This document shows positions 27,507 to 35,985 of a DNA stretch of 64,000 bases, in pieces. The translations under genes were made by a program, and so were the position numbers. Below the pieces are notes generated by a model, which was given only the letters and a program-made list of their open reading frames with translations, did no database searches and was not told where the DNA came from. How positions within the stretch are numbered: the first letter of the stretch is position 1; every line of letters begins with the position of its first letter. Origin of the DNA: Ameyamaea chiangmaiensis (lineage in GTDB: Bacteria > Pseudomonadota > Alphaproteobacteria > Acetobacterales > Acetobacteraceae); NCBI RefSeq assembly GCF_025995235.1, contig NZ_BAPT01000025.1:66558-130557 (forward strand). The letters are read 5' to 3'.

Positions 27507-28814
27507 ATGATCGACACACAGGACATCGTCGCCCGTACCGAGCAGGCCCTGGCCGCGATCACCGATCCGGCGCGGCACGAAGCCGCCGCCTTCCGTGTCG
27601 TCCACGCTGAGTCCGCCCGGCGCGAGGCCGAGGCCTCCGGCCGCCGCCACCGCGAAGGCCGCGCCCTCGGCCCGCTGGACGGCGCACTGGTGTCCGTCAA
27701 GGATCTGCTGGACATCGCGGGCGACGTCACGGTGGCCGGGGCGCTGTGCCGCCTGAATGCCCCGCCCGCCACGCAGGACGCCCCCGTCGTCGGCCGCCTG
27801 CGCGCCGCCGGTGCGGTGATCCTGGGCCGCACCAACATGACCGAATTCGCCTTTTCCGCCCTGGGCACCAACCCGCATTTCGGCATCCCCGGCAACCCGG
27901 CCGACCTGACCCGCGTCCCGGGCGGTTCGTCGTCGGGTGCGGCGGCCAGCGTGGGCTATGGCGTGGCGGACATGGGGGTGGGCAGCGATACCGGCGGCTC
28001 CATCCGCATTCCCGCCGCCCTGTGCGGCCTGACCGGGTTCAAACCCACCGGCGGCGTGGTGCCGATCGAAGGGTGTGTCGCGCTGTCGACGACGCTGGAC
28101 ACCATCGGCCCGATCGCGCGCGACGTCGCGACCTGCGCGGCCGCCTTCGCCATCATGGCCGGACGACCCGACCCGCTGACGTCGCAGCCGCCGCTGCCGG
28201 TCACGGGCCTGCGCATCGGGCTGGTGCATGATACCGCCGTGACGGCGGATATGGAGCCCGAGGTGGCCGCCGCCATCACCGCCGCCGAGGAACGGCTGCG
28301 CGCGGCCGGGGCCGTGACGGAGGTCGTCGATTTCACCGCCGTCGTGGCCGCCCTGCGCGCGATCGACGCACTGGGCACGTTCCCGTCCGTCGAACTGGCC
28401 GCCGCACTGGACGGCGCGTCGGACGAGACGATCGCGCGGATCGACCCGCGCATCTGGGCGCGCGTGCGCCCCGGCTATGACGTTCGGGCCACGACCTATA
28501 TCGCCATGCACGCCAGACGGCGCGAGGCCATCGCGCTGATGACGAAAACGATCGCGGGATTCGACGCCTTTGCGATGCCGACCGTGCCGATCACAGCACC
28601 CACGATCGCGGATATGGACAGTGATGAGGCCTTTGTGCGCGCGAACGGGTTGGTGCTGCGCAACACGCGAATGGGAAATCTTCTGGATCTGCCGGGTGTT
28701 TCACTGCCGGTGCCATCCGCCGGGTTGCCGGTGGGGTGGATGCTGTGTGGCGCACGGGGGACGGATGATCGGTTGCTGCGGGTCGCGGCGGCGGTAGAGG
28801 GGGTGGTTGGATGA
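27507..28814 (+). CDS. Amidase-signature family hydrolase
   Basis: This 435-residue amidase-signature enzyme has the catalytic Lys in VSVKDLLD (near residue 72), the cis-Ser in GGSSSGAAAS and the nucleophilic Ser in SDTGGSIRIPAA. It resembles GatA-like stand-alone amidases; no gatB or gatC is adjacent, so tRNA amidation is unlikely. The ATG at 27507 was chosen because upstream residues do not look like the family. It is divergent from arfB. Substrate unknown. Confidence 0.85.
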   Translation: MIDTQDIVARTEQALAAITDPARHEAAAFRVVHAESARREAEASGRRHREGRALGPLDGALVSVKDLLDIAGDVTVAGALCRLNAPPATQDAPVVGRLRAAGAVILGRTNMTEFAFSALGTNPHFGIPGNPADLTRVPGGSSSGAAASVGYGVADMGVGSDTGGSIRIPAALCGLTGFKPTGGVVPIEGCVALSTTLDTIGPIARDVATCAAAFAIMAGRPDPLTSQPPLPVTGLRIGLVHDTAVTADMEPEVAAAITAAEERLRAAGAVTEVVDFTAVVAALRAIDALGTFPSVELAAALDGASDETIARIDPRIWARVRPGYDVRATTYIAMHARRREAIALMTKTIAGFDAFAMPTVPITAPTIADMDSDEAFVRANGLVLRNTRMGNLLDLPGVSLPVPSAGLPVGWMLCGARGTDDRLLRVAAAVEGVVG

Positions 28815-29057
28815 CGATATTTGCTGTTCGCGAAGTCCGCTTTCGCCTCATGTCGGTCATAAAAGCGATTGTGACGGCTGCCCAAAAGCCGACATTGCCA
28901 GGCGAACCGCGATAGGTTGAGTTTTGGACATTCCTGCCGATTAGTATCGTGCGTGGCAGGACGTCGTGGTCCGTAATTACGCCATGACGTCCGCTTGAGA
29001 TGTTTAAAAACGCGTAGGCCCGTCCAAGCTGTGTGGCGTCGGTTAATTGATGAGGCG

Positions 29058-29762
29058 TTACAAGCCTTCCAGCATTTGCGCCGCGACGCTATGACCTCGG
29101 TCTCGCAGATCCTGCGCGATTTTAGCGATCCACTGCTCACCGTCTGACCGGCTGCGGATAGCGCTAATCAGTTCACGTAGAAGTTGGAGTTGCGGATTAC
29201 TATCGGCGCCGATCACGTCCCCCCCAGCGGCGGGAGACTTGAATGCTACACGGGCAAGATCAGCGATGAAGCCGTCATCTAGTGAGGCCTCGCTGATTGC
29301 CTGCGAAACGATGCGCGACGTTGCATAATGTGCGCGATCTTGAGGCGGTTGAACAATCAGCAGCGCCTCGGCCGGATTGACGTGCACCTTGAGCTTCTCG
29401 CCATTTGCACTCTCGTGCTCCATGTATACTTCGCCACCCGTTTTTAGTGCCGTGTTCGCAATGGCTCTTATTGTTTTGGTCGTCTTAGATCGCGAACCCT
29501 TCTTGCCTTTGCTGCCCAAAAGGAGGTTTTTGATGCCTGCAATATTCTTTAGGAAGTCAATCAGATGATTGATCGAATCGGTATTATCCGCGATCTCCTT
29601 CAAGATTGCGATGATCGAACCTTGGCGGATCTCGGTGACGATCAACTCGCATCCGTAGAGTCGCCGGTAATCATTGCCGATCGCGGATAGCAGTTCGCCC
29701 AACACGGCCGCTTCGACGGGCTCCTTGTAGTCGATTGTCAGGAGGAGTTCGTTGGCGGGCAT
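29058..29762 (-). CDS. Conserved-looking protein of unknown function (island gene)
   Basis: This 234-residue protein starts at the ATG at 29762 behind AAAGG. It begins with a beta-rich/helical part (LLLTIDYKEPVEAAVLGELL) and an ELIVTEIRQGSIIAIL strand. A hydrophobic helix (residues 62-80), a basic linker (GKKGSRSKTTK), a strand pair EVYMEHESANGEKLKVHV and a helical C-terminus follow. No signal peptide or catalytic motif is evident. Its base composition is clearly lower in GC than the amidase gene before it, and it flanks the AT-rich patch, so it is probably acquired DNA. Confidence 0.6.
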   Translation of the reverse strand: MPANELLLTIDYKEPVEAAVLGELLSAIGNDYRRLYGCELIVTEIRQGSIIAILKEIADNTDSINHLIDFLKNIAGIKNLLLGSKGKKGSRSKTTKTIRAIANTALKTGGEVYMEHESANGEKLKVHVNPAEALLIVQPPQDRAHYATSRIVSQAISEASLDDGFIADLARVAFKSPAAGGDVIGADSNPQLQLLRELISAIRSRSDGEQWIAKIAQDLRDRGHSVAAQMLEGL

Positions 29763-30060
29763 ATGGAAACCTTTGTTGAGTCGAGTTTCGACTAACCTGC
29801 CGGGAACGCCGTTGCTGATCAACACACCTGATCGTCGAGCCGGCAGCGCCTGCCGCTAGAATGAGGCCGCTAAACGTCGCTTGAATTCATCGTTGCAAAC
29901 GGTTGCTTTCCGTCCTCCTATTCCCAATAGTCGATTTTCTGTTCACGCCTTCATGTCGGCCATCCAGACGATCATGACGAATTCCAGAAAGCAGATGCTC
30001 AAAAATAAAATCCAACTGTAGCGCCTCCTGCAATTGTTACGACAAGATAAAATTTATCTT

Positions 30061-30198
30061 TCAAGTCTGGTTAATGCCACTTTCTTTTGTTTTGTCTTTT
30101 TTCTCTGCATCATCTTTTTGTATTTTTAATTTATCAATTGCAGAAGAAATTGTTTTCATTGTGCTATTAAATTCACCATACTGAATATTTTTTTTCAT
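30061..30198 (-). CDS. Small hydrophilic ORF coupled to the coiled-coil gene
   Basis: This 45-residue ORF (MKKNIQYGEFNSTMKT...) has its ATG overlapping the preceding stop as ATGA. It is charged, Lys/Asp/Glu-rich and mostly helical, with no signal or membrane segment. A start 54 bases earlier is possible but would overlap the upstream frame much more. The coupling suggests a real gene, but length and lack of homology knowledge keep confidence low. Confidence 0.35.
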   Translation of the reverse strand: MKKNIQYGEFNSTMKTISSAIDKLKIQKDDAEKKDKTKESGINQT

Positions 30199-30959
30199 TT
30201 TGTTTTTTCTTCTCCATTCCAACTTGAAAATACCTCTTTGACTTCTTCCCATGTAGCTGTCGCCCCATACGTTTCGATATAGAATTGTCCAAATTTTATA
30301 GCATGTATTCTATCGGCTATCTTTAAAGATTCTTGCATGTAATTCCCAGAGTGGACAAAGTTATATCTCGTAAAAAAACCTACAATAGTAAGAACAACCA
30401 AACCTTTAAAAGAGAAAAATATCAAAAATGGCTACGACATATTTGGTGATATACCGAATGAATTCCAAAAAGATATTATAATCGTTAAAATAAGTCCGAT
30501 AGCAAGAACAGCCGCCCCTGAAATGGACCACCAATTAGCGTATTTAGAAAGTTTTTTCTCTCTAGCCTCTAAATCTTTTACGGTTTCTTTTACAAATTCA
30601 CTCGAGGTTGTTTTGAGATTTTCTTGGTATTCTTTTGTATAGCGTAATTTTTCTTCTTTGACTTTTTTGGTTTCAATTTCAAGATATTGTTTTCTCCGAG
30701 CATATTCAGCTTGCAGCCTTTCTAACTCAATATTAAATTTAACCTTCTCCTCTTTAGATTCATTTTCAAAAATATAATTTTTCTCTTTAAAATTACTAAT
30801 TATATTTTCTTTATCATGTTCCAGTCTGTCAATTATTGAATTTCTTTCTTTTATGTATTTATTTTTATTTTCTATCTTTTCTTTTAATTGATTAATTTCT
30901 AGTTTTAAATCTTGTATGATAATATTATTCTTTTCTTGTGAAGACTCTAAATTGCTCAT
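30195..30959 (-). pseudogene. Coiled-coil/two-TM protein gene split by an in-frame TAG
   Basis: The first 175 codons encode a long charged coiled coil (about residues 5-135) and one membrane helix (SGAAVLAIGLILTIIISFW), then stop at TAG (30432-30434). The same frame continues without a shift for 78 more codons: a second membrane helix (FLIFFSFKGLVVLTIVGFF) and a soluble tail of about 50 residues (IHAIKFGQFYIETYG, WEEVKEVFSSWN). Together they read as one 254-residue membrane-hairpin protein. GGAG precedes the ATG. It may be a point-mutation pseudogene, a truncated but working protein, or a read-through gene. The alternative TTG start at 30425 for the tail has no obvious ribosome-binding site. 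Function unknown. Confidence 0.6.
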
Positions 30960-31189
30960 TAAAATTCTCCAAGATTTAGTTAATGAAATTTGGAATAATA
31001 TCGCTTTATGTCAAATAAATATTTTCTTCAAATAACTCATGAAAATACTTCCTAATTTGACAAATTTTCTTTATTTTTTATATTCGCCTGTGACGGATAT
31101 ATTTACCAACGGCGATTTTACAAATATCCGCTCTCGTATCGCAACGGCCTCAAAGCCGACGATCCGCTTTCCCCCTCCCAAGCTACCCT

Positions 31190-32392
31190 TCACACCATCA
31201 ACGCGCTCTGTTCCTGCTCCCGCTTGACCGCCTGCACCGTGGATACGGACACCCCCGTCCGTTCCGCAATCTGGCGCGTGGTCATCGCGCGTCCTTCCGG
31301 GGTGGCCAGCAGGCGGGCGACGCTGTCGCGTTTGGCGCTGTTCTTGCCGCCGCCGCGCGGGGTCTTGGCGGCCTTTCCGGTGGGGCGCACGGTGGCCTGA
31401 AGGGCGTGCAGGTCGCGCAGGATAGCTTCGGTTTCCAGCGTGCCCTGCAAATCATGTTCCAGATGGAACCGCACCCGCGCGGTCAGTTCGGCCAGCGTCG
31501 TGGCGGGCAGGGTGCGGGCGGCCATTTCGCGCACGATCCCGGCGCGCATATGTACCGGCCCGGTGATGAAGTCCCATTCCGGCGCGCCGTGGTCGCGCCA
31601 GCGGGCGACGATGCTGCGTTCGTGATTTAGACGGATCCAGCGGCGGACTTCGCTGATCGCATCGTCGATCGTGCGGGGCAGGCGCACGGCATTGCACAGG
31701 GCTTCGCGTACTTTCGGTCCCGGTTCGCGAAAGGCGGAGCGTCCTTCCCACCGTTCGCTGAACGCACCGGGATTGTCGCGGTCGGGAATGGTTTCGTGCC
31801 ACGGCAGAACGGCGTCGAAAAGTGCCTTTTCCTCTGCCGTTTTTTCGAACACGCGCGCGACGGAGCCATGGCGGCGGATGATGGCCTCGATTTCCGGGCG
31901 ATGGCGCGCGCGCCAGGCGGTTTCGGCCTCGCTTAACGTGCCGGTTGGCGGTTCCGGTGGCATGACGGGTTCGTGCGGCGGTTCGGCGTGCGCGCGGGCC
32001 TGCGCGGCGCGTTCGTGCCGTTGCCGCTCGCGCTGCAACTGCTCCTGACGCTGCTGTTCGAGGCGCGATCGCTCGGCGGCGTCATGTGCCGCGCGGGCGT
32101 GGCGTTCCTGCTCCGCACGGGCGGCGGCGGCGCGGCGTTCGGCATCCAGCCGGGCCTCGGCCCGGGCGCGGTCGGCGCGACGGGCCAGTTCGCGGGTCAG
32201 CACGGCGGCGCTGTCGATGTCGGCGGTGCGGTGGGGATAGCGGGCCAGCAGGGCAGGAATGTCGGCCAGGGTATAGCCGTGCGTGCGCACCATGGCTTCG
32301 GCCCGCGCGCACGCCGCGATGGACTCGCCGTCACCCGCGCGCGCGGCGAGCACCCAGACTTTCCACAGCCTGTCCAGATCCAGTGACGCCAT
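31190..32392 (-). CDS. Unknown protein with coiled coil and C-terminal HTH
   Basis: This 400-residue protein has GC content like the host. Residues 1-55 form a helical domain (LWKVWVLAARAGDGES, MVRTHGYTLADIPALL) loosely reminiscent of DUF2786. Residues 65-130 are a strongly charged Ala/Arg/Glu/Gln coiled coil, and residues 150-330 a mixed helical domain with many Trp and Arg. Residues 368-392 are a helix-turn-helix (MTTRQIAERTGVSVSTVQAVKRE). A DNA-binding role is likely; a regulator or a plasmid/phage-derived replication-type protein are both possible. It borders the AT-rich patch. Confidence 0.6.
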   Translation of the reverse strand: MASLDLDRLWKVWVLAARAGDGESIAACARAEAMVRTHGYTLADIPALLARYPHRTADIDSAAVLTRELARRADRARAEARLDAERRAAAARAEQERHARAAHDAAERSRLEQQRQEQLQRERQRHERAAQARAHAEPPHEPVMPPEPPTGTLSEAETAWRARHRPEIEAIIRRHGSVARVFEKTAEEKALFDAVLPWHETIPDRDNPGAFSERWEGRSAFREPGPKVREALCNAVRLPRTIDDAISEVRRWIRLNHERSIVARWRDHGAPEWDFITGPVHMRAGIVREMAARTLPATTLAELTARVRFHLEHDLQGTLETEAILRDLHALQATVRPTGKAAKTPRGGGKNSAKRDSVARLLATPEGRAMTTRQIAERTGVSVSTVQAVKREQEQSALMV

Positions 32393-32552
32393 GTGCCGAG
32401 TCAGTTCCCCTTCAGGGGCGTGAGCCTATCGGTCGCCCCGCCGCGCCGCAACGCCAAACACCCCCGCCGTGCCTCTTCGGTGCGGCGCAGTTGCACAGCG
32501 GCCACGCCCGGCCGAGACTGGTGTGCAGACCGCGCACGCAAGGACTTGCCCT

Positions 32553-33617
32553 ATGCCCCATCACCCGGACCCATCGAATCCGCTGTCGCGCAGCGTGCGC
32601 TATCTCGGTCCCGGCCAGCCCTTCGCGCTGCGGGCGGTGGCGGTCCCGCAGCCCGAGGCGGGGGAGGTGCGGGTGCGGGTTGCGGCGTGTGGCGTGTGCC
32701 GCACGGACCTGCACCTGCGTGACGGGCTGCTCGATCTCGGGCGGCGGGATTTCGCCGTCGGGCATGAAATCGCGGGCGTGGTCGAGGCAACCGGCCCGGG
32801 TGTCGATCCGGCGCGCGTGGGGCAGCGGGTGGTCGTTTATTATTATGTCGGCTGCGGCCACTGCCGGTATTGCCGCGTGGGGGACGCCCATCTGTGCCCA
32901 CAGCCGCGCGCGCAGCCCGGGTTCAGCAGCGATGGGGGTTATGCCGATTACGTGGTGGTGCCCGACGTGACCTGTGTGCCGGTGCCCGACGGCATTCCGC
33001 TGACCCAGGCCGCGCCGGTCGGCTGTGCCGGATCGACGGCGGTGCATGCCGGGCGACTGGCCGATATCAGGCCCGGCGACTGGGTGGTGGTCAACGGGCT
33101 GGGCGGTGTCGGGGCGGCGCTGGCGCAGTATGCGCGGCACGCCGGGGCGCGGGTGATTGCCGTCGGTCGCGGGGCGGCGCGCGCCGCATGGGCGCAGCGT
33201 CTGGGGGCGGAGGCGGCGTTCGATCCTGATGCGACACCCGATCTGGCGGCGGCGATCGTCGCGCTGACGGGCGAGGGGGCGGATGTGGTGTTCGACCTGA
33301 TCGGCACGCGGGCGGCGCTGGTGGCGGCGACCGGTATGCTGCGCCGGCGCGGGCGGCTGATCCTGCTGGGCTATACCGAGCAGACCTATGACATCCACCC
33401 GGTGGACCTGATCGTGCGCGAGATCACGGTGCGTGGCTCGGTCGGGGCCAGTCTGGAAGATTTGCACGAGGCCGTGGCGTTGATGGCGCGGGGCGTGTTG
33501 CGCTTCGATATCGCCGACATCGTGCCGCTCGATGCGTTCGACGACGCGCTGGCGCGCGTGCGGGCCGGGGGGCTCACCGGTCGCGTGGTGCTCGACACCG
33601 GCTCGGGGGCGGTGTGA
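32553..33617 (+). CDS. Zinc-dependent alcohol dehydrogenase (MDR family)
   Basis: This 354-residue medium-chain dehydrogenase has catalytic zinc ligands in CGVCRTDLH and GHEIAG. The structural zinc cysteines are in CGHCRYCRVGDAHLC. The NAD(P) fold includes NGLGGVGAALAQYA. An AAGGA box precedes the ATG at 32553. The substrate cannot be told from sequence; acetic acid bacteria carry many such enzymes. It converges with the phosphodiesterase gene. Confidence 0.88.
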   Translation: MPHHPDPSNPLSRSVRYLGPGQPFALRAVAVPQPEAGEVRVRVAACGVCRTDLHLRDGLLDLGRRDFAVGHEIAGVVEATGPGVDPARVGQRVVVYYYVGCGHCRYCRVGDAHLCPQPRAQPGFSSDGGYADYVVVPDVTCVPVPDGIPLTQAAPVGCAGSTAVHAGRLADIRPGDWVVVNGLGGVGAALAQYARHAGARVIAVGRGAARAAWAQRLGAEAAFDPDATPDLAAAIVALTGEGADVVFDLIGTRAALVAATGMLRRRGRLILLGYTEQTYDIHPVDLIVREITVRGSVGASLEDLHEAVALMARGVLRFDIADIVPLDAFDDALARVRAGGLTGRVVLDTGSGAV

Positions 33618-33629
33618 CGGCGTCGGGGG

Positions 33630-34628
33630 TCAGAACCGTATGCGCATGCCCTGCTCGGGCATGATGAAGCGCAGGCCGAGCGTATTGCTCTGTTCCAGTT
33701 CGCTCAGGATGCGGCGTGTCGGGGCTTCTCCGTCCGTCAGTGCGTATTTTACATGCGCGACCACCACCGGCAGACCACGCAGCGAGGCCGGACCACCGGC
33801 CGCCAGCGCCAGATCGCCGAGGGACGCGAGCATCAGCGCGGGCGTCAGATGGCCATACAGTTGGTTCGTCGATCGTGCATTGTCGTAGGACGCTTCGATG
33901 ATGATCCCGCGCAACCGGTGCTGGCGAACCAGCGGGGCCACCGCATGCCACAATGCTCGCAGCCGATGGGAACCCTGCACGCGGTCCGCGCCCGTGTCCC
34001 CGAGATAGAGCAGCGCGTCGGCGTCAGCCTGCAACACGAACGCGGTTGACTCGACGCCGCCATGCTCCAGCGGAAATGGCGTGACGCGCAAACCTGTCCC
34101 CATCACGGGCACGCTCACGCCCGGGGACAGGGTATCGTAGTGGTACAGCCCGATCGCCGGAGCCGGGCCGCCGTCGGCCAGATTGGGCCACAGGGCATTA
34201 TTGAACAGGTCGCGCTGCATCACGCCGATGACGGATGGCAGGGCGTGGATCGTCTTGCCCCGATCGTCCGGCGAGGCGATGACCAACCCTGCTACGTGAT
34301 CCAGATGCGCGTGGCTGATCAGATACCCGGCGATCCAGTCGTGCAGCACCGCACCGATGCGCGCGCTCTGTGGGGAGGCGGGCAGAGGCAGGTCATCGAA
34401 CGCGTGCGCGTCGTCCGCCGCGCGCAGGCCCGCGACCACCGTTCCCGCGTCGCAGGCCACATAGCGTCCCGCCCCGTGCGGGCGCACCAGATAGGTGCTG
34501 AGATTGCCGTCCTCGATCCCGCCGCGCGCGCCCAGCACCACCAGGTCGAACCCGGGACCGGCCCATGCGACGGTGGGGGCCGCGATGGCCACCAGCAGGG
34601 CCAGAACGGCCCGACCCAGCCGGCGCAT
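33630..34628 (-). CDS. Exported class II 3',5'-cyclic-nucleotide phosphodiesterase
   Basis: This 332-residue metallo-hydrolase of the PDE-II family has the HAHLDH metal motif (near residue 107), a following LEHGG segment, a YLGDTG strand and an IIIEASYDN motif, all typical of CpdP/yeast PDE1-type enzymes. A signal peptide (MRRLGRAVLALLVAIAAPTVAWA) predicts export to the periplasm, as known for CpdP of Vibrio fischeri. Its start overlaps the ghrA stop by one base, so the two genes are coupled. Confidence 0.85.
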   Translation of the reverse strand: MRRLGRAVLALLVAIAAPTVAWAGPGFDLVVLGARGGIEDGNLSTYLVRPHGAGRYVACDAGTVVAGLRAADDAHAFDDLPLPASPQSARIGAVLHDWIAGYLISHAHLDHVAGLVIASPDDRGKTIHALPSVIGVMQRDLFNNALWPNLADGGPAPAIGLYHYDTLSPGVSVPVMGTGLRVTPFPLEHGGVESTAFVLQADADALLYLGDTGADRVQGSHRLRALWHAVAPLVRQHRLRGIIIEASYDNARSTNQLYGHLTPALMLASLGDLALAAGGPASLRGLPVVVAHVKYALTDGEAPTRRILSELEQSNTLGLRFIMPEQGMRIRF

Positions 34629-35563
34629 CAGTAGCCGCGTGACAGATCGACCGCCCCTTCAACGGGCTCGCCCTTGCGCAGATGGACGATGTTGTCGGCA
34701 ATCTGCGGTGCCGCGGACCCCGGCAGGGCGACCGACGCCACATGCGGCGTGATCAGCACGTTGTCGAGCGACCAGAGCGGGTCGCCGGCCGGCAGGGGCT
34801 CCTCGACGAACACGTCGAGCACGGCCTGGCCGATGCGCCGCGTGCGCAACGCCTCGACCAGCGCGTCCTGGTCGACGATCGGGCCGCGCGCGACGTTGAT
34901 GAACCCCGCGCCCTCCGGCAGCATCGCCAGCCGCTCGGCCGACATCAGGCCGATCGTCTCGGGCGTCTTGGGCAGCAGCATCACCAGGATATCGCATCCC
35001 GACAGGAATTCCGGGAGCGCCTCGATGCCGGCAAACGTCTCGATCCCCGGCGCGGTCTTGGGCGAGCGTGACCAGCCGCGCACGGTGAACCCCTGACGCA
35101 GGCATTCGTTGGCGGCGTTCAGCCCCAGCTCGCCCAGCCCCATCATGCCCAGCCGGATCGTCTCCAGCGGACGCGGCTCGATATAATGCCATTCGCCCCG
35201 GCGCTGCGCGGCCTCGAAGGCCGGAATGTCACGCGCGATGCGCAGGGCGGCGTGCAGGACGAAGCTGCCCATCATGCGCGTCATCAGCGGGTCGTGCAGG
35301 CGCGTGACGGGCACGCCGGGCGGCAGATCGTCACGGGCGGCCATGGCGTCCACGCCGGCACCCAGATTGATGATCAGTCTGAGATTGGGAAAGCGTGCGA
35401 AAAACCCCTGCGGCGGCGCCCATACCAGCGCGTAATGCACGTCAGCCGGATCGAAATCGTCCTCCTCCCGCACGAACACCAGATCGGGCAGCGACGCATT
35501 AAGAGCTTTCTCCCACGGCTCGGGAAGGTCCAGCTTGCTCCAGAAAATCAGCGTATCGGCCAT
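34628..35563 (-). CDS. ghrA: D-2-hydroxyacid dehydrogenase, GhrA-like (glyoxylate/hydroxypyruvate reductase)
   Basis: This 311-residue NAD(P)H-dependent 2-hydroxyacid dehydrogenase is closest to GhrA, with the N-terminal FWSKLD segment and GLGELG in the cofactor domain. The catalytic Arg is in NVARGPIVD, the Glu in VFVEEPLP and the His in ITPHVAS. GhrA reduces glyoxylate and hydroxypyruvate. The ATG at 35563 gives the family N-terminus; the frame extends 132 bases upstream without family similarity. Confidence 0.87.
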   Translation of the reverse strand: MADTLIFWSKLDLPEPWEKALNASLPDLVFVREEDDFDPADVHYALVWAPPQGFFARFPNLRLIINLGAGVDAMAARDDLPPGVPVTRLHDPLMTRMMGSFVLHAALRIARDIPAFEAAQRRGEWHYIEPRPLETIRLGMMGLGELGLNAANECLRQGFTVRGWSRSPKTAPGIETFAGIEALPEFLSGCDILVMLLPKTPETIGLMSAERLAMLPEGAGFINVARGPIVDQDALVEALRTRRIGQAVLDVFVEEPLPAGDPLWSLDNVLITPHVASVALPGSAAPQIADNIVHLRKGEPVEGAVDLSRGY

Positions 35564-35985
35564 GATGTGTCCCTGTGTCTCCACGAAGGCGCCCAGTATG
35601 CGGTCGCAGGCCGGGCACTGCAACGCATGTTCTCGGACCGCAACGGTAGGGCGGTGACGCCGGCCACGGTAAGGCGCGGTGCCCGTCGGGGGCATGCGCC
35701 GGTTGTCCGGCTCTCCAGCAGAAGATTCGCCGGTGCATCGACAGCATTATTGCGATCGAGGGCGTTGGTGCCTGAAGAGGCGATGAATAGTACATGACGA
35801 TCCGACACAGTCGGCGGCCCCATACCCAAGAGAAGCGGGGGCCGGCCAATAAAATTCCTTCTGCCTGCCTTCTCGGGAAAACTGTGTCAGGCCGCGCGTG
35901 TTTTATAGGCCTTGTTGCTCTGGACGCGGGGTGCCTGTCGCCTGCTTCGTCCAGAAGAACCAGTCGAAGAACTGTGGATGCACGC
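35564..35985. other. Gap without a convincing gene
   Basis: This 422-base divergent region between ghrA and the MFS transporter has open frames on both strands, but none with a recognisable product or a good ribosome-binding site. It should hold the promoters of both genes; no clear operator was recognised, and there is no GGAA-N6-TTCC site. Confidence 0.6.

Larger units (their letters stand above)
29763..31189. other. AT-rich foreign-looking patch
   Basis: Composition drops sharply here against the GC-rich surroundings: the 60 bases from 30721 contain only 12 G or C. The patch carries the amber-split coiled-coil gene and a coupled small ORF. It has about 300 bases with no convincing gene on its left (29763-30060) and about 230 on its right (30960-31189). 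No integrase, transposase, tRNA or clear flanking repeat was seen. Confidence 0.7.
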
